64,000 bases of DNA from assembly GCF_937616625.2 (NCBI RefSeq), contig NC_065571.1, positions 53,243,651 to 53,307,650 on the forward strand, read 5' to 3'. A model generated the notes under the pieces. That model was not told the origin of the DNA and ran no database searches. It worked only from the letters and a program-made list of their open reading frames with translations. The position numbers and the translations under genes are program-made. Position 1 is the first letter of the stretch. Every line of letters starts with the position of its first letter. Shown one piece after another: positions 35,779-47,260 of this stretch. Source of the stretch: Mercurialis annua (Eukaryota > Streptophyta > Magnoliopsida > Malpighiales > Euphorbiaceae).

Positions 35779-37897
35779 ATGGAACCTTTATCTGCAGCTT
35801 CTAATGGAGAGGAACCCCCTTCATGGGAAGAGCTTTACAATATTAATTTAATCCCATCTGAGTTGTTTTTCAAATTTAGAAAGGAAATTGAAGGGCTTAG
35901 AGTTGGTGTTAACTTAGAGGTATCTTTTTTTTATCTCATACTATTATATCATCTTAAATGGCTGTTAAGTTGAATTGTTTTTATAGGAATTGTTAGTATG
36001 TTGGTGTTTATTGAATTTAGTGTGACTCGGTTCTTTAAATGGTAAAATTAAGTGTATGTGTTATGATTGGAACACTAGACAAGCTGATTGTTCTCCTTGA
36101 ATGAACTAAAATGCTCAACAAATCAATCATCCCTCTGGACAGAGTATCCATCCTGGTATTCGAGATAATTTTAAAATTGATGTCTAGGTAGCACGGATAC
36201 TTCATTTAATCAACATATCCTATTTCGGAAATGTGTTGGAAACTTAGGCGTTTCGGACATGAAACTTCATTTTTAACATAGAAAGCATTGAAATAATATC
36301 ATCTGGCTGTGTCCGTAAAGAAATTTTGCTGTGTCCGTATCCAAGTATCTCGTTTTCCCGTGTCCGTGTCTGTGTCTGTGTCTGTGTCCATGCTACCTAG
36401 ATTGATATGGTAAAGATATTAAGAAAAAGAAATTGATAAATCGTCTATAAGGGCTTAGCAATTTTATTCCTTTATGGATTGAGTTTTTTACCTTTATGAG
36501 ATAGAGAGTGTAGACACAGAAAAAAGGATTGAAGTTGACAAGAGCATGACGTATGGCTCTTCTTTGAGCTTCATTTGCTGTCTCACGAGTTTGTAGCTCT
36601 GGTTTTGGTTGTTTTGGTGCATTGATTATAGTCGGCATTCTTGACAGATGTTTTATGTCTGACATGGGTGCTTTAAATTGCATTAAAACTACTGCATTAT
36701 ACAGAGAGAATCTATAGTCAGCCGGAGATTGTTTTTTCTAGTATCAATCATACAGTCCAAAAGTTGAAGTTCTGAACTTTGTAGAGTCTTCTCTATATAT
36801 AGAACCTTAATAGACTAAATAGCGATTGAGAAATGAATTATTCTACTGGTCCACGGCTTTCTGTTAGAACTTAGAAGTATAGGTTTTTTTGAAAGATTTT
36901 TAGAACTGGAGTTTGTGAATTTTAATCCATGTGTGAGACACTAATCCCTGGAAAGCTAGTAATGATTCTTCTGAACTTTCAAATACTATGAAAGTTCCCT
37001 GTTTTAATCGAATTGAATAAATATGTTTCTTAGTTAACACAAAGCATGTTCAATTGTCTAATTCTATTTTTTTCATGTTTATCGGTCTCTTGCCTTATAA
37101 TAGAACTTTCTGTTTAACTTCTGCTGATCAGCATTTGTTAAACATGTATATCCTCTCATAGTAAGGCCTTCTAAATTGTAATTTTGGATCTCTTTATTTC
37201 GATTCAGTTCTATAATGCTCCGACCAATGACTTTCAAGCTAAGCTTGTTTTGAAGCCTTTGTCCCCTGAGCGGAAATGGAAGTTCATGTACGAGCCTCTA
37301 CATCAGGATGTGCACATTGTTTCCAAAAAGATTCCAATAACCAAATTCCTGAACCTCCAGGTGATCTAATAGTTTGCAGTACTTTCACTACGTATCATAT
37401 GTAGTTTACAATATTGTTTGCCAATTACTTGCAGTCGCCTTTCTCCTGAAATTACAGGTCGGTATAGGCCATAATTTCCAGTTGCATGCTACTGGCTGGA
37501 AATGGAAGCTCACTACGTGTTTGGGTGGCGATGGCATATCTCGCATACAAAACAAGACGTCGCTTGGGTTATTCCCTGGCCTGGATCTTCGGTTTGGCTG
37601 GAGGGCGGATTACGTTCTTCCTGAAATTACTGGGCAAGTTTCTGGACCCTTTATGCTCTGATATTAAAGAAAGTAGGAGCAGTGAACTTGGTTACTTGAC
37701 TTAGAAATTTCTACTGAAGTGCTGTTTATTGCTGATTAGTTAATTAATTATTACTTATTTTTTTATGTTATGGCTTACCAATTTAGCCTTGGATCAACAG
37801 GGCATTAGGCAATGAAGAACCATTATTCAACATGAGCACAGGACGACTGCAAGCATCTCTAGACAGAGTGGAGACGATAGTAACCCATACATCATGA
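35779..37897 (+). CDS. ORG4: Conserved plant protein, ORG4-like
   Basis: Four coding exons, 35779-35919, 37208-37360, 37458-37633 and 37801-37897, give 188 residues. I assign it tentatively to OBP3-responsive gene 4 (At2g06010) from remembered gene order between FIP1 and the GNAT gene and from approximate size. The protein starts with a short acidic segment and PSWEELYNINLIPSELFFKF, then has alternating hydrophobic and polar residues suggesting many beta strands (AKLVLKPLSPERKWKFMYEP, FQLHATGWKWKLTTCL, LDLRFGWRADYVLPE), reminiscent of small plastid outer-envelope barrels; this structural idea is inference. No transit peptide is evident. The third intron begins with GC (GG|GCAAGT), the only in-frame choice. 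A non-coding 5' exon ending at 35675 (CTGCAG|GTACTC) with an intron to 35774 is likely. Confidence 0.82.
36188..36396. mobile_element. GTAGCACGGA-ended MITE in the ORG4-like intron
   Basis: Begins GGTAGCACGGATAC and ends CATGCTACC, imperfect inverted ends, with CTAG immediately outside on the left and TAG on the right. Its interior parallels the copy at 29878-30006 (TTTCGGAAATGTGTTGGAAA, ACTTCATTTTTAACA, GCATTGAAATAA, TGTGTCCGTA). The right part has expanded GTGTCTGTGTC repeats. Confidence 0.72.
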
Positions 37898-39093
37898 CCT
37901 CTGCTCGTTCAAAAGGTAACCTTTTATGTCTACTATGCTGATTGTTGGATCTACGTTCTCCCTACAAATATTAATGATGATTCCGGTACGATTTAGTTTA
38001 ATTAATTGAAGTCCTGTGACATAGTTGCTCGTCTTGCTAAACCCTGTGAGGAACTCAATCCAAGTTTTTCGGTTGATACTATAACCGAATTTTCAGAACA
38101 TGCCTTCAGATTGTGAAGCGCTACACTATTTGAGTAATTCTGCAACTTTCCTGTTTTACTTTTCTCACCAATTTTCAGATTCGCCAGGCACGACGCAGAA
38201 CAAAAGAAGATCGCTACTGTAATATGCCTTGTGTACATGCTTGCAAAGACATTGCCACCATTGCAAGAGGTGGACCATCTAAAGTTTTGTACTAATGAAA
38301 GGATTTGTAAATACCAAAAGCAGATAGATTTATTGGAATGTGCAATACTAGTGATGTCTTCAGAGCCGTTCGAGCTCTTTCATTACTGGTTCTTTTGATT
38401 CTCCCTGATTTTTCACATGAAACTGGGATTTTCATATTTTTCCCCGAATCAGTCCTGATTCTTTATTCAGAATATATCAACCCGAAGTTGTATTAAAATT
38501 ACTATTTTTACCCCTGAATTTTAATAACTCATTGTTTCCTTTCCAACTTTTAGATATCAGATAATGGCTCCTTGTGACTTAGATTATAAATCTGTGGTTT
38601 GACAAGCAGTTGCAAAATAAATCACGAATTTCAACGTGTTTTATTATTTTAACAATTTAAGACATTAATTATAACATAAATTTGGTACACCAACTAATCT
38701 TTTTGTTAAAAATGCTATTATAGACCTTAGAATGATATTATGAAGTTCAGATATTTTTATCTGAAAATTGTTTGGTGGTCCGAATTGCAAACAAGTGGTA
38801 ATTTATGTCTTAGATTGCTAAAATTGAAAATTCACATTAAAATTGCAAATTAACCCAAAACTCACAATTTGTTTTGCAATTAACTTTAATAGGAATGATA
38901 TGCTATATTTTCATGTAGAACAATCTTAAAAACTTGAAATTCATAAAAGTAAAGCAATCATTTTTATGTTCTTATTTTGAGACTTTCAAGTTTTTTGTTT
39001 TTTTTTTTGCCAAAGGAGACTTTCAAGTTTAAACCAGGTAAAGAGGGAATAATGATTGTTTCGAGGTACCAAAAATGGACTGTCTTACCCTTC
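37898..39093. other. 3' region of the ORG4-like gene and spacer
   Basis: The first 400 bases are probable 3' UTR, possibly with an intron between GTAACC at 37915 and about 38180. The rest is AT-rich spacer with no gene or element recognised. Confidence 0.4.
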
Positions 39094-39136
39094 TAGCCGT
39101 TATATTTTCATAACGTCTCAAATGCTACAACGGCTA
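39094..39136. promoter_or_regulatory. Two opposed MSA-like (AACGG) sites
   Basis: TAGCCGTTATA at 39094-39104 (TATAACGGCTA on the minus strand) and TACAACGGCTA at 39126-39136 both fit the mitosis-specific activator element recognised by three-repeat MYB factors (core AACGG in YCYAACGGYYA-type context). They lie just upstream of a TATA box and the intronless gene at 39229. G2/M-phase expression is an inference. Confidence 0.5.
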
Positions 39137-39148
39137 AATTTCACCTGC

Positions 39149-39156
39149 TATATAAA
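39149..39156 (+). promoter_or_regulatory. TATA box of the four-helix membrane protein gene
   Basis: TATATAAA lies 73 bases before the ATG at 39229, with an AC-rich leader (CTCAAACACCCTCAAAC) after it, a usual plant promoter arrangement. Confidence 0.65.
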
Positions 39157-39228
39157 TTTTAAAATTCTCAAACACCCTCAAACAAAGCAAATCAAAAAAC
39201 CCTCTATAATTTCAACAGTATCCAAATA

Positions 39229-39858
39229 ATGTCTTCCTCAAGGTCGATTAAAAATTCATGTTCATTCCCTTTACTTCTCCTTTCTTGCTTAAATTTCACA
39301 CTCTGCATCCTCTCGTTGGCGTCAATCGCGCCCGTAATTCTTCTTAAAACGCCGCCAACTTCGCTAGGTTTCGCACTTCTAACAGTTTCTTGCATCTCGC
39401 TTCTTTCGTCTTTTATCGGCTTCTACTCCCAATGCAATCAGTTTTTCTTCATGACCCACATTTCGCTTCTCTTCGCCTCTTTAGTCGGTCAAGTGTTGAG
39501 TATTTTAGCATTGTTTACGAGAGAAAGCTCGAGTCTTTCAATGCTTAAATCGCCCCGAGACCCGAGAGAAGCAAAGGTTTTAGTGAGATTAGAATGTGGG
39601 ATCTTAATGGCAATGTTGATAATGCAATTGGTGGTTTTAGCAATGAGTTGCATAGTGCATAGCTGTTGGGTTAGAGAGTATGCAGGTTTAGAGATAGAGA
39701 GAGAAGCTACTGCTAAGAAGAGAAGTAGAAGAATTGCAAGAGTTCAAGAGGAATCAATGGCTAATGCTGCTAAAATTGCTGAGGTTAAAAATAAAGAATT
39801 TGATGCTAAAATGGAGAATAAGTATGGAAAGTGGACTAAAACTGAATTTGAAGGATGA
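39229..39858 (+). CDS. Intronless four-helix membrane protein, tetraspanin-like topology
   Basis: A single exon encodes 209 residues. Four hydrophobic segments lie at about residues 12-39, 44-66, 70-94 and 121-146. The first loop is short and the third loop carries a Ser-rich, charged segment (KSPRDPREAK). The C-terminal 60 residues are soluble and highly charged (REATAKKRSRRIARVQEES, then KNKEFDAKMENKYGKW), likely helical. The layout recalls small plant membrane proteins loosely called tetraspanin- or CASP-like, but I see no diagnostic tetraspanin CCG motif, so no function is assigned. The ATG follows a clear TATA box and MSA-like sites. Not known to me from the Arabidopsis syntenic block. 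Confidence 0.85.
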   Translation: MSSSRSIKNSCSFPLLLLSCLNFTLCILSLASIAPVILLKTPPTSLGFALLTVSCISLLSSFIGFYSQCNQFFFMTHISLLFASLVGQVLSILALFTRESSSLSMLKSPRDPREAKVLVRLECGILMAMLIMQLVVLAMSCIVHSCWVREYAGLEIEREATAKKRSRRIARVQEESMANAAKIAEVKNKEFDAKMENKYGKWTKTEFEG

Positions 39859-42127
39859 ATTTGGTTCATTTGATTTAGACATTTTAAATAATGTGATTTC
39901 TCATATTATGTACTTGTTTTGTCTTTTTTTCTTCTTTTGCTTTTGGGTCACTACTGTAGTGGCTATTGTATAGTATTGCACCATAATGTGTTGTTTGTTT
40001 CTCAAGATATTTGAATTTATTCCCATTTGAGTGAAACGGTTTCTTCTATCTACTATTTCTATTGGAAAATAAAAGAACCCAATAAACAACCTTTTTTTTT
40101 AGCAAAGAATCGTTGTGATTTTTGAATTTGGGCGTCATAATTAACTAATCTACATTTAGCAATTTTGATCGATTAAGAATACTACTCTATAAATATAGGT
40201 CAATTAATACCAAATTTCATAAAATGAACGCATTCATGAGCTATGATGAGTTAATTGACTTAAAATTAGAAAATATTATCTCTAAATAATGAAAATTGAT
40301 AAGTATAAGTTAACAGGCCGCGATGATCCAATTTGGAGTTAATCGATTTAAAATGAACGCATTTACAAGCCACAATGCCCCAATTTGAAGGTTAATTGAC
40401 CTAAAATTAATAAATGTTGTTCCTAAGTGATTAAAATTGTTAAAGTATGAGTTGATGGGTTGCGATGAACCAATTTGGGGTTAATTGACAAAGAATTTGT
40501 GATTAATTGGTTAGAATGAGCTATATATGAATTAATTGATCATACCTCATAGAATAGGGGACCACAATGATCCTTTTTCTACTTTTTTTTCCTATTAAAA
40601 ATGGAAGCTCTTGTTAAACATTTTGGATAGAATGATTGGGACTCTCTATAATAGAAAATTAAGATAATCCGACTTAGCAAGCCAACGGTTTTTGGGTAAG
40701 GTTTTGAAATAAAAAAACTCAATGATTGAAATGTAATACTAATAATGATTGGTGTTATAAAAAGCAATTGTTTAATAATATGAGGACGAAAGGAAGAGAG
40801 TTGGCTTCTGAGCATCCACATGTTATTTGGAGTCAACAAGATCCACAACACATACATATATTATGTAGCCAATGGTTGTTTCCCATACCACCTTGCTTGT
40901 GTTCCATATCTAGTTGCCCATACCATTCTCTATCCATTATTCATAGGTAAAAGACACAAAAAGAATTAACCATAACATTATTCAAAAAAAATTACTTAAT
41001 TTTTAAAAATATGCTCTAAACAAATAAAGTTCATCTTTACCTAAAAACAATCTTTTTAACTTAGACGCTTTTAATTTCTACCTAAAAAAAATACATTGCA
41101 TTTAATACATCGCTGATACAAAATACATCACTGGAACTGATAAAACAAAAATTTCTTTTTCCTTTTATCTATAAAAATTATATTGTCGATACACTTTTGT
41201 AGGGGCGAAGGCACCCACAAGTAAAGGTGGTCCATTGACCACCTTTGCAAAAACAAATTAAAAAATTTTAAAAATTATAAGTAACTTTTGATTATTATTT
41301 TTATCAAGACCTACAAATAAAAGGTCCATCCAAAATTTATTGACCACCTTATTTCCTAATTTTATACTTTCTTTTTGGTAAATGATCTAATTTTATGCCT
41401 TTTATTTTATATACTAGTAATATTAAATTTTGTGTCCCTCTTTATATTAATTTCTGGTTTCGTCTGTATTTCCGATATCTCAAAAAATACATCAATAAAT
41501 GATGACATATCTCTGATACGGAGCGGATAAAGCAAAATATTCTAGGTGTTTAGTTGAACGTTCTTTGAGAAAATACAACATGTAAAATATTTGTCAGTTT
41601 TTAAGTATTTTTTGTAATTTTTTCAGAAAATTAAGTCTTTTTTGATAAAATTAATATAATCAATTAGAGGGTACATTCCATAAAATTTAATAAAAATTTC
41701 AAATCTAAAAATCAATTATATGTTTATATAGATGACAACCCATTATTTTTATCGTATAGTTTACAAAGTCTTTCACTTTTGACGAGTCAAATCTCACTTT
41801 TTCAACGATTTAAATGCAACTTATAAAATTTAATTATCTACATCATGTTCTTTTTAAGTTTATATTTTACAGTTCAAGCTATTATTTCTAAATTTCAATT
41901 ACTTTTGACAAAACGGGTGCCAACAAACAAATATAGAGATTGAACATAAGTAAAATTAGTAGAGGATTGTCCTTATTTATCTCATTCCATTCACTTATAA
42001 AAAGGGTTGCTTCACTTTACAAAAATCATAAGCCAATTCAATCAATCAACCCCCTAATCTTTTTTTCTCTCTCTAAAATACAAATCAAAAAATTTAACCA
42101 AGAGAGAGAAAAAAAAAGCATATCAGT
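39859..42127. other. Spacer with degenerate tandem repeat
   Basis: From about 40190 to 40510 phrases such as CAATTTGGGGTTAATTGAC, TTAATTGACCTAAAATTA, AAAATGAACGCATT and CACAATGCCCCAATTTG recur in order, forming a diverged repeat. The remainder is AT-rich. TATAAAAAG at about 41996 and the pyrimidine/AG-rich leader at 42060-42120 are probably the GNAT gene promoter and 5' UTR. Confidence 0.45.
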
Positions 42128-44273
42128 ATGGCAGAAGCTTTAAGAAATAACTGGCTTTGTTGTGTCTTATCCACACCATCAACATCCTCTGGCCCACCCC
42201 TAGACAGGTAACCACTTCTTTTTACTCATAATTCTTTAATTACTCATCCTTAAACTTTTCCAATAGCCCATTTTCCCCCATAATCTTTTCCAAATTCAAT
42301 AACTGTTGCCAGATTTTTCAGGCCAGAAACTAATTCTTTTTCTTTATTTGTTAAGACAAAGATTGTAACTTTACCTTAAAACAAACAATTTGGAGTGAAG
42401 GGTATGTTCTAATGTCAACTATTTTCATTCACAGAGCTGAATTCTTGAGTTTTCCTAATGATTCGTTTAGAGTTCATCGTAGATTTCAGAGAAATTCCCC
42501 TTCTTTAACAATGTAAGTTTTTTTTCTTTAATTTATTGATCTCCTTCTTTACATTTAATTAAAGAATCTAATTGTTTTTTGTTATTTTGAAGGGCTATGG
42601 ATTCTAGGTTTTTTAAAACAAGAAATAAAGAAGAATTGTCTGTGAATCTTCCAGCAATATCTTATCCTCAATTGGAGAATTCAGGGTTACCTGATCTGAG
42701 ATTTGATCGGCTTCAAGTACCTGAAAGGGAATTGATTCATGAAGACAAGGTTGAATTTGGGCAATTTGTAGCAAGAGATGCTATAATTGATGAAGAATTT
42801 TGGGTTAGTCCTTAATCTTTTATATTTTTTCTTCTGCTAATTCTGTTTTTATTTGGGTTGATTAATTTTTTGCTAATTTAAGTTATTGGCTTTCTGTTTT
42901 GTTTGTATGTTATGTGTATTATTTATAGTGTGTTTTTGTTCCTTTCCCCTTTTAAAAATTCATGGAGATGGATATTTTTTTTTTTATGTTTATTGTTCTT
43001 TTTCATCTTCCATCAGTAATTTGTGGTGCTGGTGGTTGCTTATTTTGTTCTAGACTGCTGCTTGGCTTCGAGCCGAAACTCACTGGGAAGATCAAGCTCA
43101 TGACAGGTGCATTGTTTTCGTCCAGATTTAGATCCACTTCCATTTATTTCGCCATTTTAAGATTTTTGGTTCGATACTATAAGATTTTAGCTAGCCGGTG
43201 ACTTAATTGGGGTCAATAGGTTTATGATGCATATGAGTGGAAAAAAGTGGATGTTACTGATTCTAATTATCCATGATTAACACAGATTGGTTGATAACCA
43301 CAAAAGGAAATTCGCGGAGCAGGTAGAAGCGGATTTACGTTACCCCTAATTGCTTATAACTACTTGATGAATTGCTTAGCAGATTTTAATAATGTGCAGG
43401 AGTTTCATGCCTTAAAAAGGCGACAGACAGGTCAACATGGATCAAAATGTAGATGCATCGTCACGGTATGATGTTTAACGTACTGAATCTCCTTTAAATA
43501 ACGAAGCTTGCAGTTTCTTTTTTGCTTTGATGAGCAGAGGACTATGCTATCATTGGTATCTTTACCGAGTCACTTGCTTATTATGGTTATCAGATTAAAA
43601 GGGACGGAAAAAATGTTAAGCGCACTGTACTGAAGAGTGTCGTTGGAACTCTTGATTTGAGCATCCGGTGCTTGTTACAAGGAGAAACATTTCCGGGGGT
43701 ATGATAATTTTGTCTAAATTTGCAGTGATAAATATGTTAGTTAACAAGTATGTCGATTTTTTTAAAAGAACTTGGCAACGGAATTATTTGTCACAGGAGC
43801 GTGTGAAGGCTCCCGTCTTCCGCAGCTTCCACAAGAGGGGACCACATGCATATGGTTATGTTGCAAACTTGTGTGTTGCAAAATCAGCACGTCGCCAAGG
43901 GATAGCAAGAAACATGTTGCATTTTGCTGTTCAGTCAGCCAAATCTGATGGTAACTTCATTCATATTATTCCTTAAAAACATCCAAAAAATAGTAATGTT
44001 TATGGAAATTAATATGAATTTCTCGTCTGAATTGCGGCAGGTGTAGAACACGTGTATGTGCATGTACATAGACACAATATACCTGCACAGGAGCTTTACC
44101 ATAAAATCGGGTTCGAGGTAACCTCGTTGTCGATGCTTATTTATGGTTTTGAATTCCGATTTTTGTTAACAAGTTGAGCTGATACAACTGCCACATTCTT
44201 TTTTCAGATTGTTGAAGCAGCAAACTGTCAACTAATAGAAGATAAGACTTACTTACTCTGTTGCAGGGTATGA
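42128..44273 (+). CDS. GNAT-family N-acetyltransferase, plastid type (GNAT6-like)
   Basis: Predicted protein N-alpha/lysine acetyltransferase using acetyl-CoA. Ten exons join in frame to 308 residues: 42128-42207, 42435-42512, 42593-42803, 43054-43106, 43286-43322, 43400-43465, 43594-43698, 43797-43950, 44041-44117, 44208-44273. The N-terminal 75 or so residues are Ser/Arg-rich with few acids, compatible with a plastid transit peptide. The GNAT fold spans about residues 95-305. Motif A with the acetyl-CoA pyrophosphate loop RRQGIA is at 242-247 after VANLCVAKSA, and the C-terminal motif B region reads VYVHVHRHNIPAQELYHKIG. The sequence and gene order suggest the relative of At2g06025 (GNAT6 in the plastid GNAT naming), recalled from memory. 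The final exon ends AGGGTATGA; splicing at AG|GT there to a further exon cannot be excluded. Confidence 0.9.
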
Positions 44274-45020
44274 AGATTTTTTAAAAGCATCTTATATATA
44301 TATTAATATACGCGCGATAGTGGGGTAATGATTAGCTCAATCATTAAGCACACCGATAATTGTATAACTCGCTGTCGTGTTACTATTGTCTCAATTGTTA
44401 ATATGTGTATATGGCTTAATTTTTTACGACGAGATTTGTTTACATTGCATAGTAACGGTGACGAAAGTGCTAGCCGCTAGTTTCATCACTAACCATGTAT
44501 AAATGTCGTAAACAGAGTGAGTGAGAACATTGCAGACAGTTTTACTATTGTTTTAAGAGAATATGCAAGATTTTTTGTTTATTTGTTTCTGCTAGGTACA
44601 TAAAGAAGATAACAACAAAAAATATTAAACTCTTACTATACAAATATCATTAAGTTTTACTCTAAGCAAGTAAAAATACAAAACAATTTTACTGTTCAAT
44701 CTGTCAGATCTAGAGATAATGTAAATTGTTAATTAATCTTAAATAAAAAGTCGCTTGTAGGATTGCATTGTATTAAAGATTGATAAGAACAATGTTATCT
44801 TAGTCCTGGCACCCTGGGGCGGAATCACATTTAAGATTTGGTAGGATTTAGCGAGCTGCTCGTCTTCCTCCCTCCGGAAGACGAGAACCAGATCCGGTTC
44901 GTTACATGAAACTTTTTTAATTATTTAAATTTTTTAATTAAATAAAAAATAAATTGAGTTTTGATTAGGGCTGGGGTTTTTTAAAATTTTAAATACAATA
45001 TAAAGGATTATTTAGAATAT
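44274..45020. other. 3' region of GNAT gene and spacer
   Basis: Probable 3' UTR, then AT-rich DNA. A less AT-rich patch at 44840-44905 with CTGCTCGTCTTCC and GGAAGACGAG is self-complementary, a smaller version of the GC-rich palindromic patches elsewhere in the window. Confidence 0.4.
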
Positions 45021-45130
45021 TTGTTAAAATCTAAAGTATTGAAGAAGATGTTAGTTTAATGCTTGAGGAACTTAAATAATTGTTAAAATCTGAAGTATTG
45101 AAGAAGATGTTAGTTTAATGTTTGAGGATG
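45021..45130. repeat. Tandem duplication, period 59 bp
   Basis: TTGTTAAAATCTAAAGTATT at 45021 recurs as TTGTTAAAATCTGAAGTATT at 45080 and both continue GAAGAAGATGTTAGTTTAAT then GTTTGAGG or GCTTGAGG. Confidence 0.85.
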
Positions 45131-45940
45131 TAATTAAAATCAGAAGGTGTGGATTTTAAGGTTTGAGGTGCAATTGAAAATGAGATGCGAATTTAAATGT
45201 AATGGATGATTTTGAAATACCAGAATGCAAAGAAAAAGAAGTTAAAAGATGGAGAAATCGCACATTGGTGCACCTGGTGGCAGCAAGTTAGGAGGAGGAC
45301 ATATGTCCAATTCTCTAAGTCCAAAAGGCTAAGCCTCATTATAAAAGGATTAAAATAAATTAAATAATACACATAATTTACAAAACACAAAAAGGAATAG
45401 TGAAAGGAGCATTTGCAACCTTAATTTCTCATTCTAGGGTTTCAAACTTTGAAGTTTAAGGTATGATTTCCTCAATTTATTTAGCTTTAATGATTGATTT
45501 CTTCATGTTTGGGTGATAATTTAAGTGAAATTGAATGATTTTGGTTGAGTTAATTATAATGAATAAAATCTGGAAATTTGTGATGTTGGTGAATTATTTG
45601 GTTTAATCAATTGGTTATTTATGTATTGGACTGAAATTGAAGTAGATTAGTGATGGGTTTGTTTGAAATGAGCAAATTGAGTTTATTACTGGAAATTGTT
45701 GGTTTATGGCTAAGTGTTGTTTAATTATTGAAGTTTATGGGTTTGGATTAGTTTAAATTGATTGTTGTTGTTTGTATGAAGATACTCAGCATAATTAATA
45801 TGCGGAGCATGCTAGTTAATGTTAAATATTTTATATCTGGGTAGAATTGAGTTCAATGCTTGGTCAAGGTGACTCTAAATGGGGATATTGGTGTTCATTT
45901 ATTTTGTTTTCTTTACTTGATTAGCTTTTAGAAATTTTAT

Positions 45941-46155
45941 GATATCTTAGTGTGGTTTTTTGTGAAATTCTATTTTTCTTATAAGAAATTTTGCCCGAAT
46001 CAGTTTATATAAGACATTTATTTATTTACAAATGTATGCAGTTCATTTACTATATATTGGAAAAATGAATTATTTTTAACTTAAAACTTGAAGAAGAAAA
46101 AATGTTTTCAAAACATGATTTTTGAAAATTAATCACATTAACTTAACCGGGCTTG
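45941..46155. repeat. Left direct repeat flanking the gag-like ORF
   Basis: From GATATCTTAGTGTGG through TTGTGAAATTCTA, GAATCAGTTTATATAAGAC, ATGCAGTTCATTT, CTTGAAGAAG and GTTTTCAAAACATG to GAAAATTAATCA, this segment matches the right copy starting at 47261 in the same order. The spacing between copies is 1320 bp. Substitutions and small indels show the copies are old. Confidence 0.75.
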
Positions 46156-46447
46156 GAGAACATGTGGTCTTAGCTAATGGAGTAATGGGTTTATTAAAAG
46201 GTGATATCAAGAGTAATGGTTTATTGTTGTTCCTAGACCATTGAGAGCGAGATGATGTGAAGGTTGTCAATATATTACCTAGAAACTACCGCGGACAATA
46301 AGATTTCGAGTCATGTCCTTGTTATGTTTTCATTGACTCCCGAAAATTCAACGTCTTTTATTATGCGTGAACTAAATTGAGATATGTGTTGTATGTGTAT
46401 GATTATATGCGGTTATGATATAATAAGGTTCTGATGTGTGTATCAGC

Positions 46448-47146
46448 ATGTCGGGGCCAAGTCACACTCGGAGACATGCTGCACGAGGAGCTGAGGACCC
46501 GGCTTCTGTTCATGAGTTGGAGGTCGATTTGGGTGAGCTATACATGAGCAGCTCAGGTTTACTAGTGAGTGCGAATCGACCTGCAAGTCGCGAGCGCGAC
46601 ACTGACTCGAGGGAGTTTTTATCTGAGCCTACGGAGACATCAGACTTTTCAATATTTAAGGCAGACATATATATGTCAGATGTCCGGAATTTACGAAGTA
46701 TCCAGAGAGCGCTACATGTTGCGCGAGAGGCGCTGCGACGCCATAGTGAGGCGATAGAGCAGCTAGAGGAACAACAACAACAGTGTATAGACAGATTGAG
46801 GGAGCAGCTAGTTGCCTTTACCAGAGGCGAATTATCTGTAGAAGCCTATACATTGGAGTTTCTGCGATTGGGTCAGCAGGTCCCTGAAATGATGAGGGAT
46901 AACGCTGAGGTCAATAGTATATTTGTGACCGGATTGGGACCTGAGTTTCGAGAGTTGCTGGATGAGGTTGACTGTCATTTTGGTTATGTCTCAGGCAGAG
47001 CACAGCAGATAGAGAGTGTTCTCGAGCGAGAGGGCACTCCTGTTAGAGCTTTTCCCCTTAATCCAGAGAGACCTGTACCTATTGTTGATAGGCCGGAGAG
47101 CTCAGTGCCCCGCAGACGAACCTTGGTTGCATGGAGTGCCATGTAG
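46448..47146 (+). CDS. Gag-like protein, retrotransposon-derived, no pol
   Basis: An open frame of 232 residues from ATG 46448, preceded directly by a TATCAG that could be a splice acceptor. Residues about 85-120 are a Glu/Arg/Gln-rich coiled-coil-like segment. Residues about 122-175 resemble the Ty3/gypsy capsid-type gag domain: FTRGELSVEAYTLEFLRLG, then VNSIFVTGLGPEFRELL, the familiar SVEEY...FLxGLxPE pattern. The C-terminus is Pro/Arg-rich. There is no zinc knuckle, protease, reverse transcriptase or integrase in frame or nearby. It is enclosed by two direct repeats 1320 bp apart. It could be a gag-only non-autonomous element, a truncated gag remnant that stays open by chance, or a domesticated gag. 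Expression is unknown. Confidence 0.6.
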   Translation: MSGPSHTRRHAARGAEDPASVHELEVDLGELYMSSSGLLVSANRPASRERDTDSREFLSEPTETSDFSIFKADIYMSDVRNLRSIQRALHVAREALRRHSEAIEQLEEQQQQCIDRLREQLVAFTRGELSVEAYTLEFLRLGQQVPEMMRDNAEVNSIFVTGLGPEFRELLDEVDCHFGYVSGRAQQIESVLEREGTPVRAFPLNPERPVPIVDRPESSVPRRRTLVAWSAM

Positions 47147-47260
47147 TCTAAAGTCATTTGGAATGGAAAAGGAGAATCCAAGCAGTCTGTAGCTGACCTC
47201 AATCAACTTGGTATCTTTCTAGGCTTAGCTGATTTGGGTTGAGTTGTGGGCTGCGTTGTT

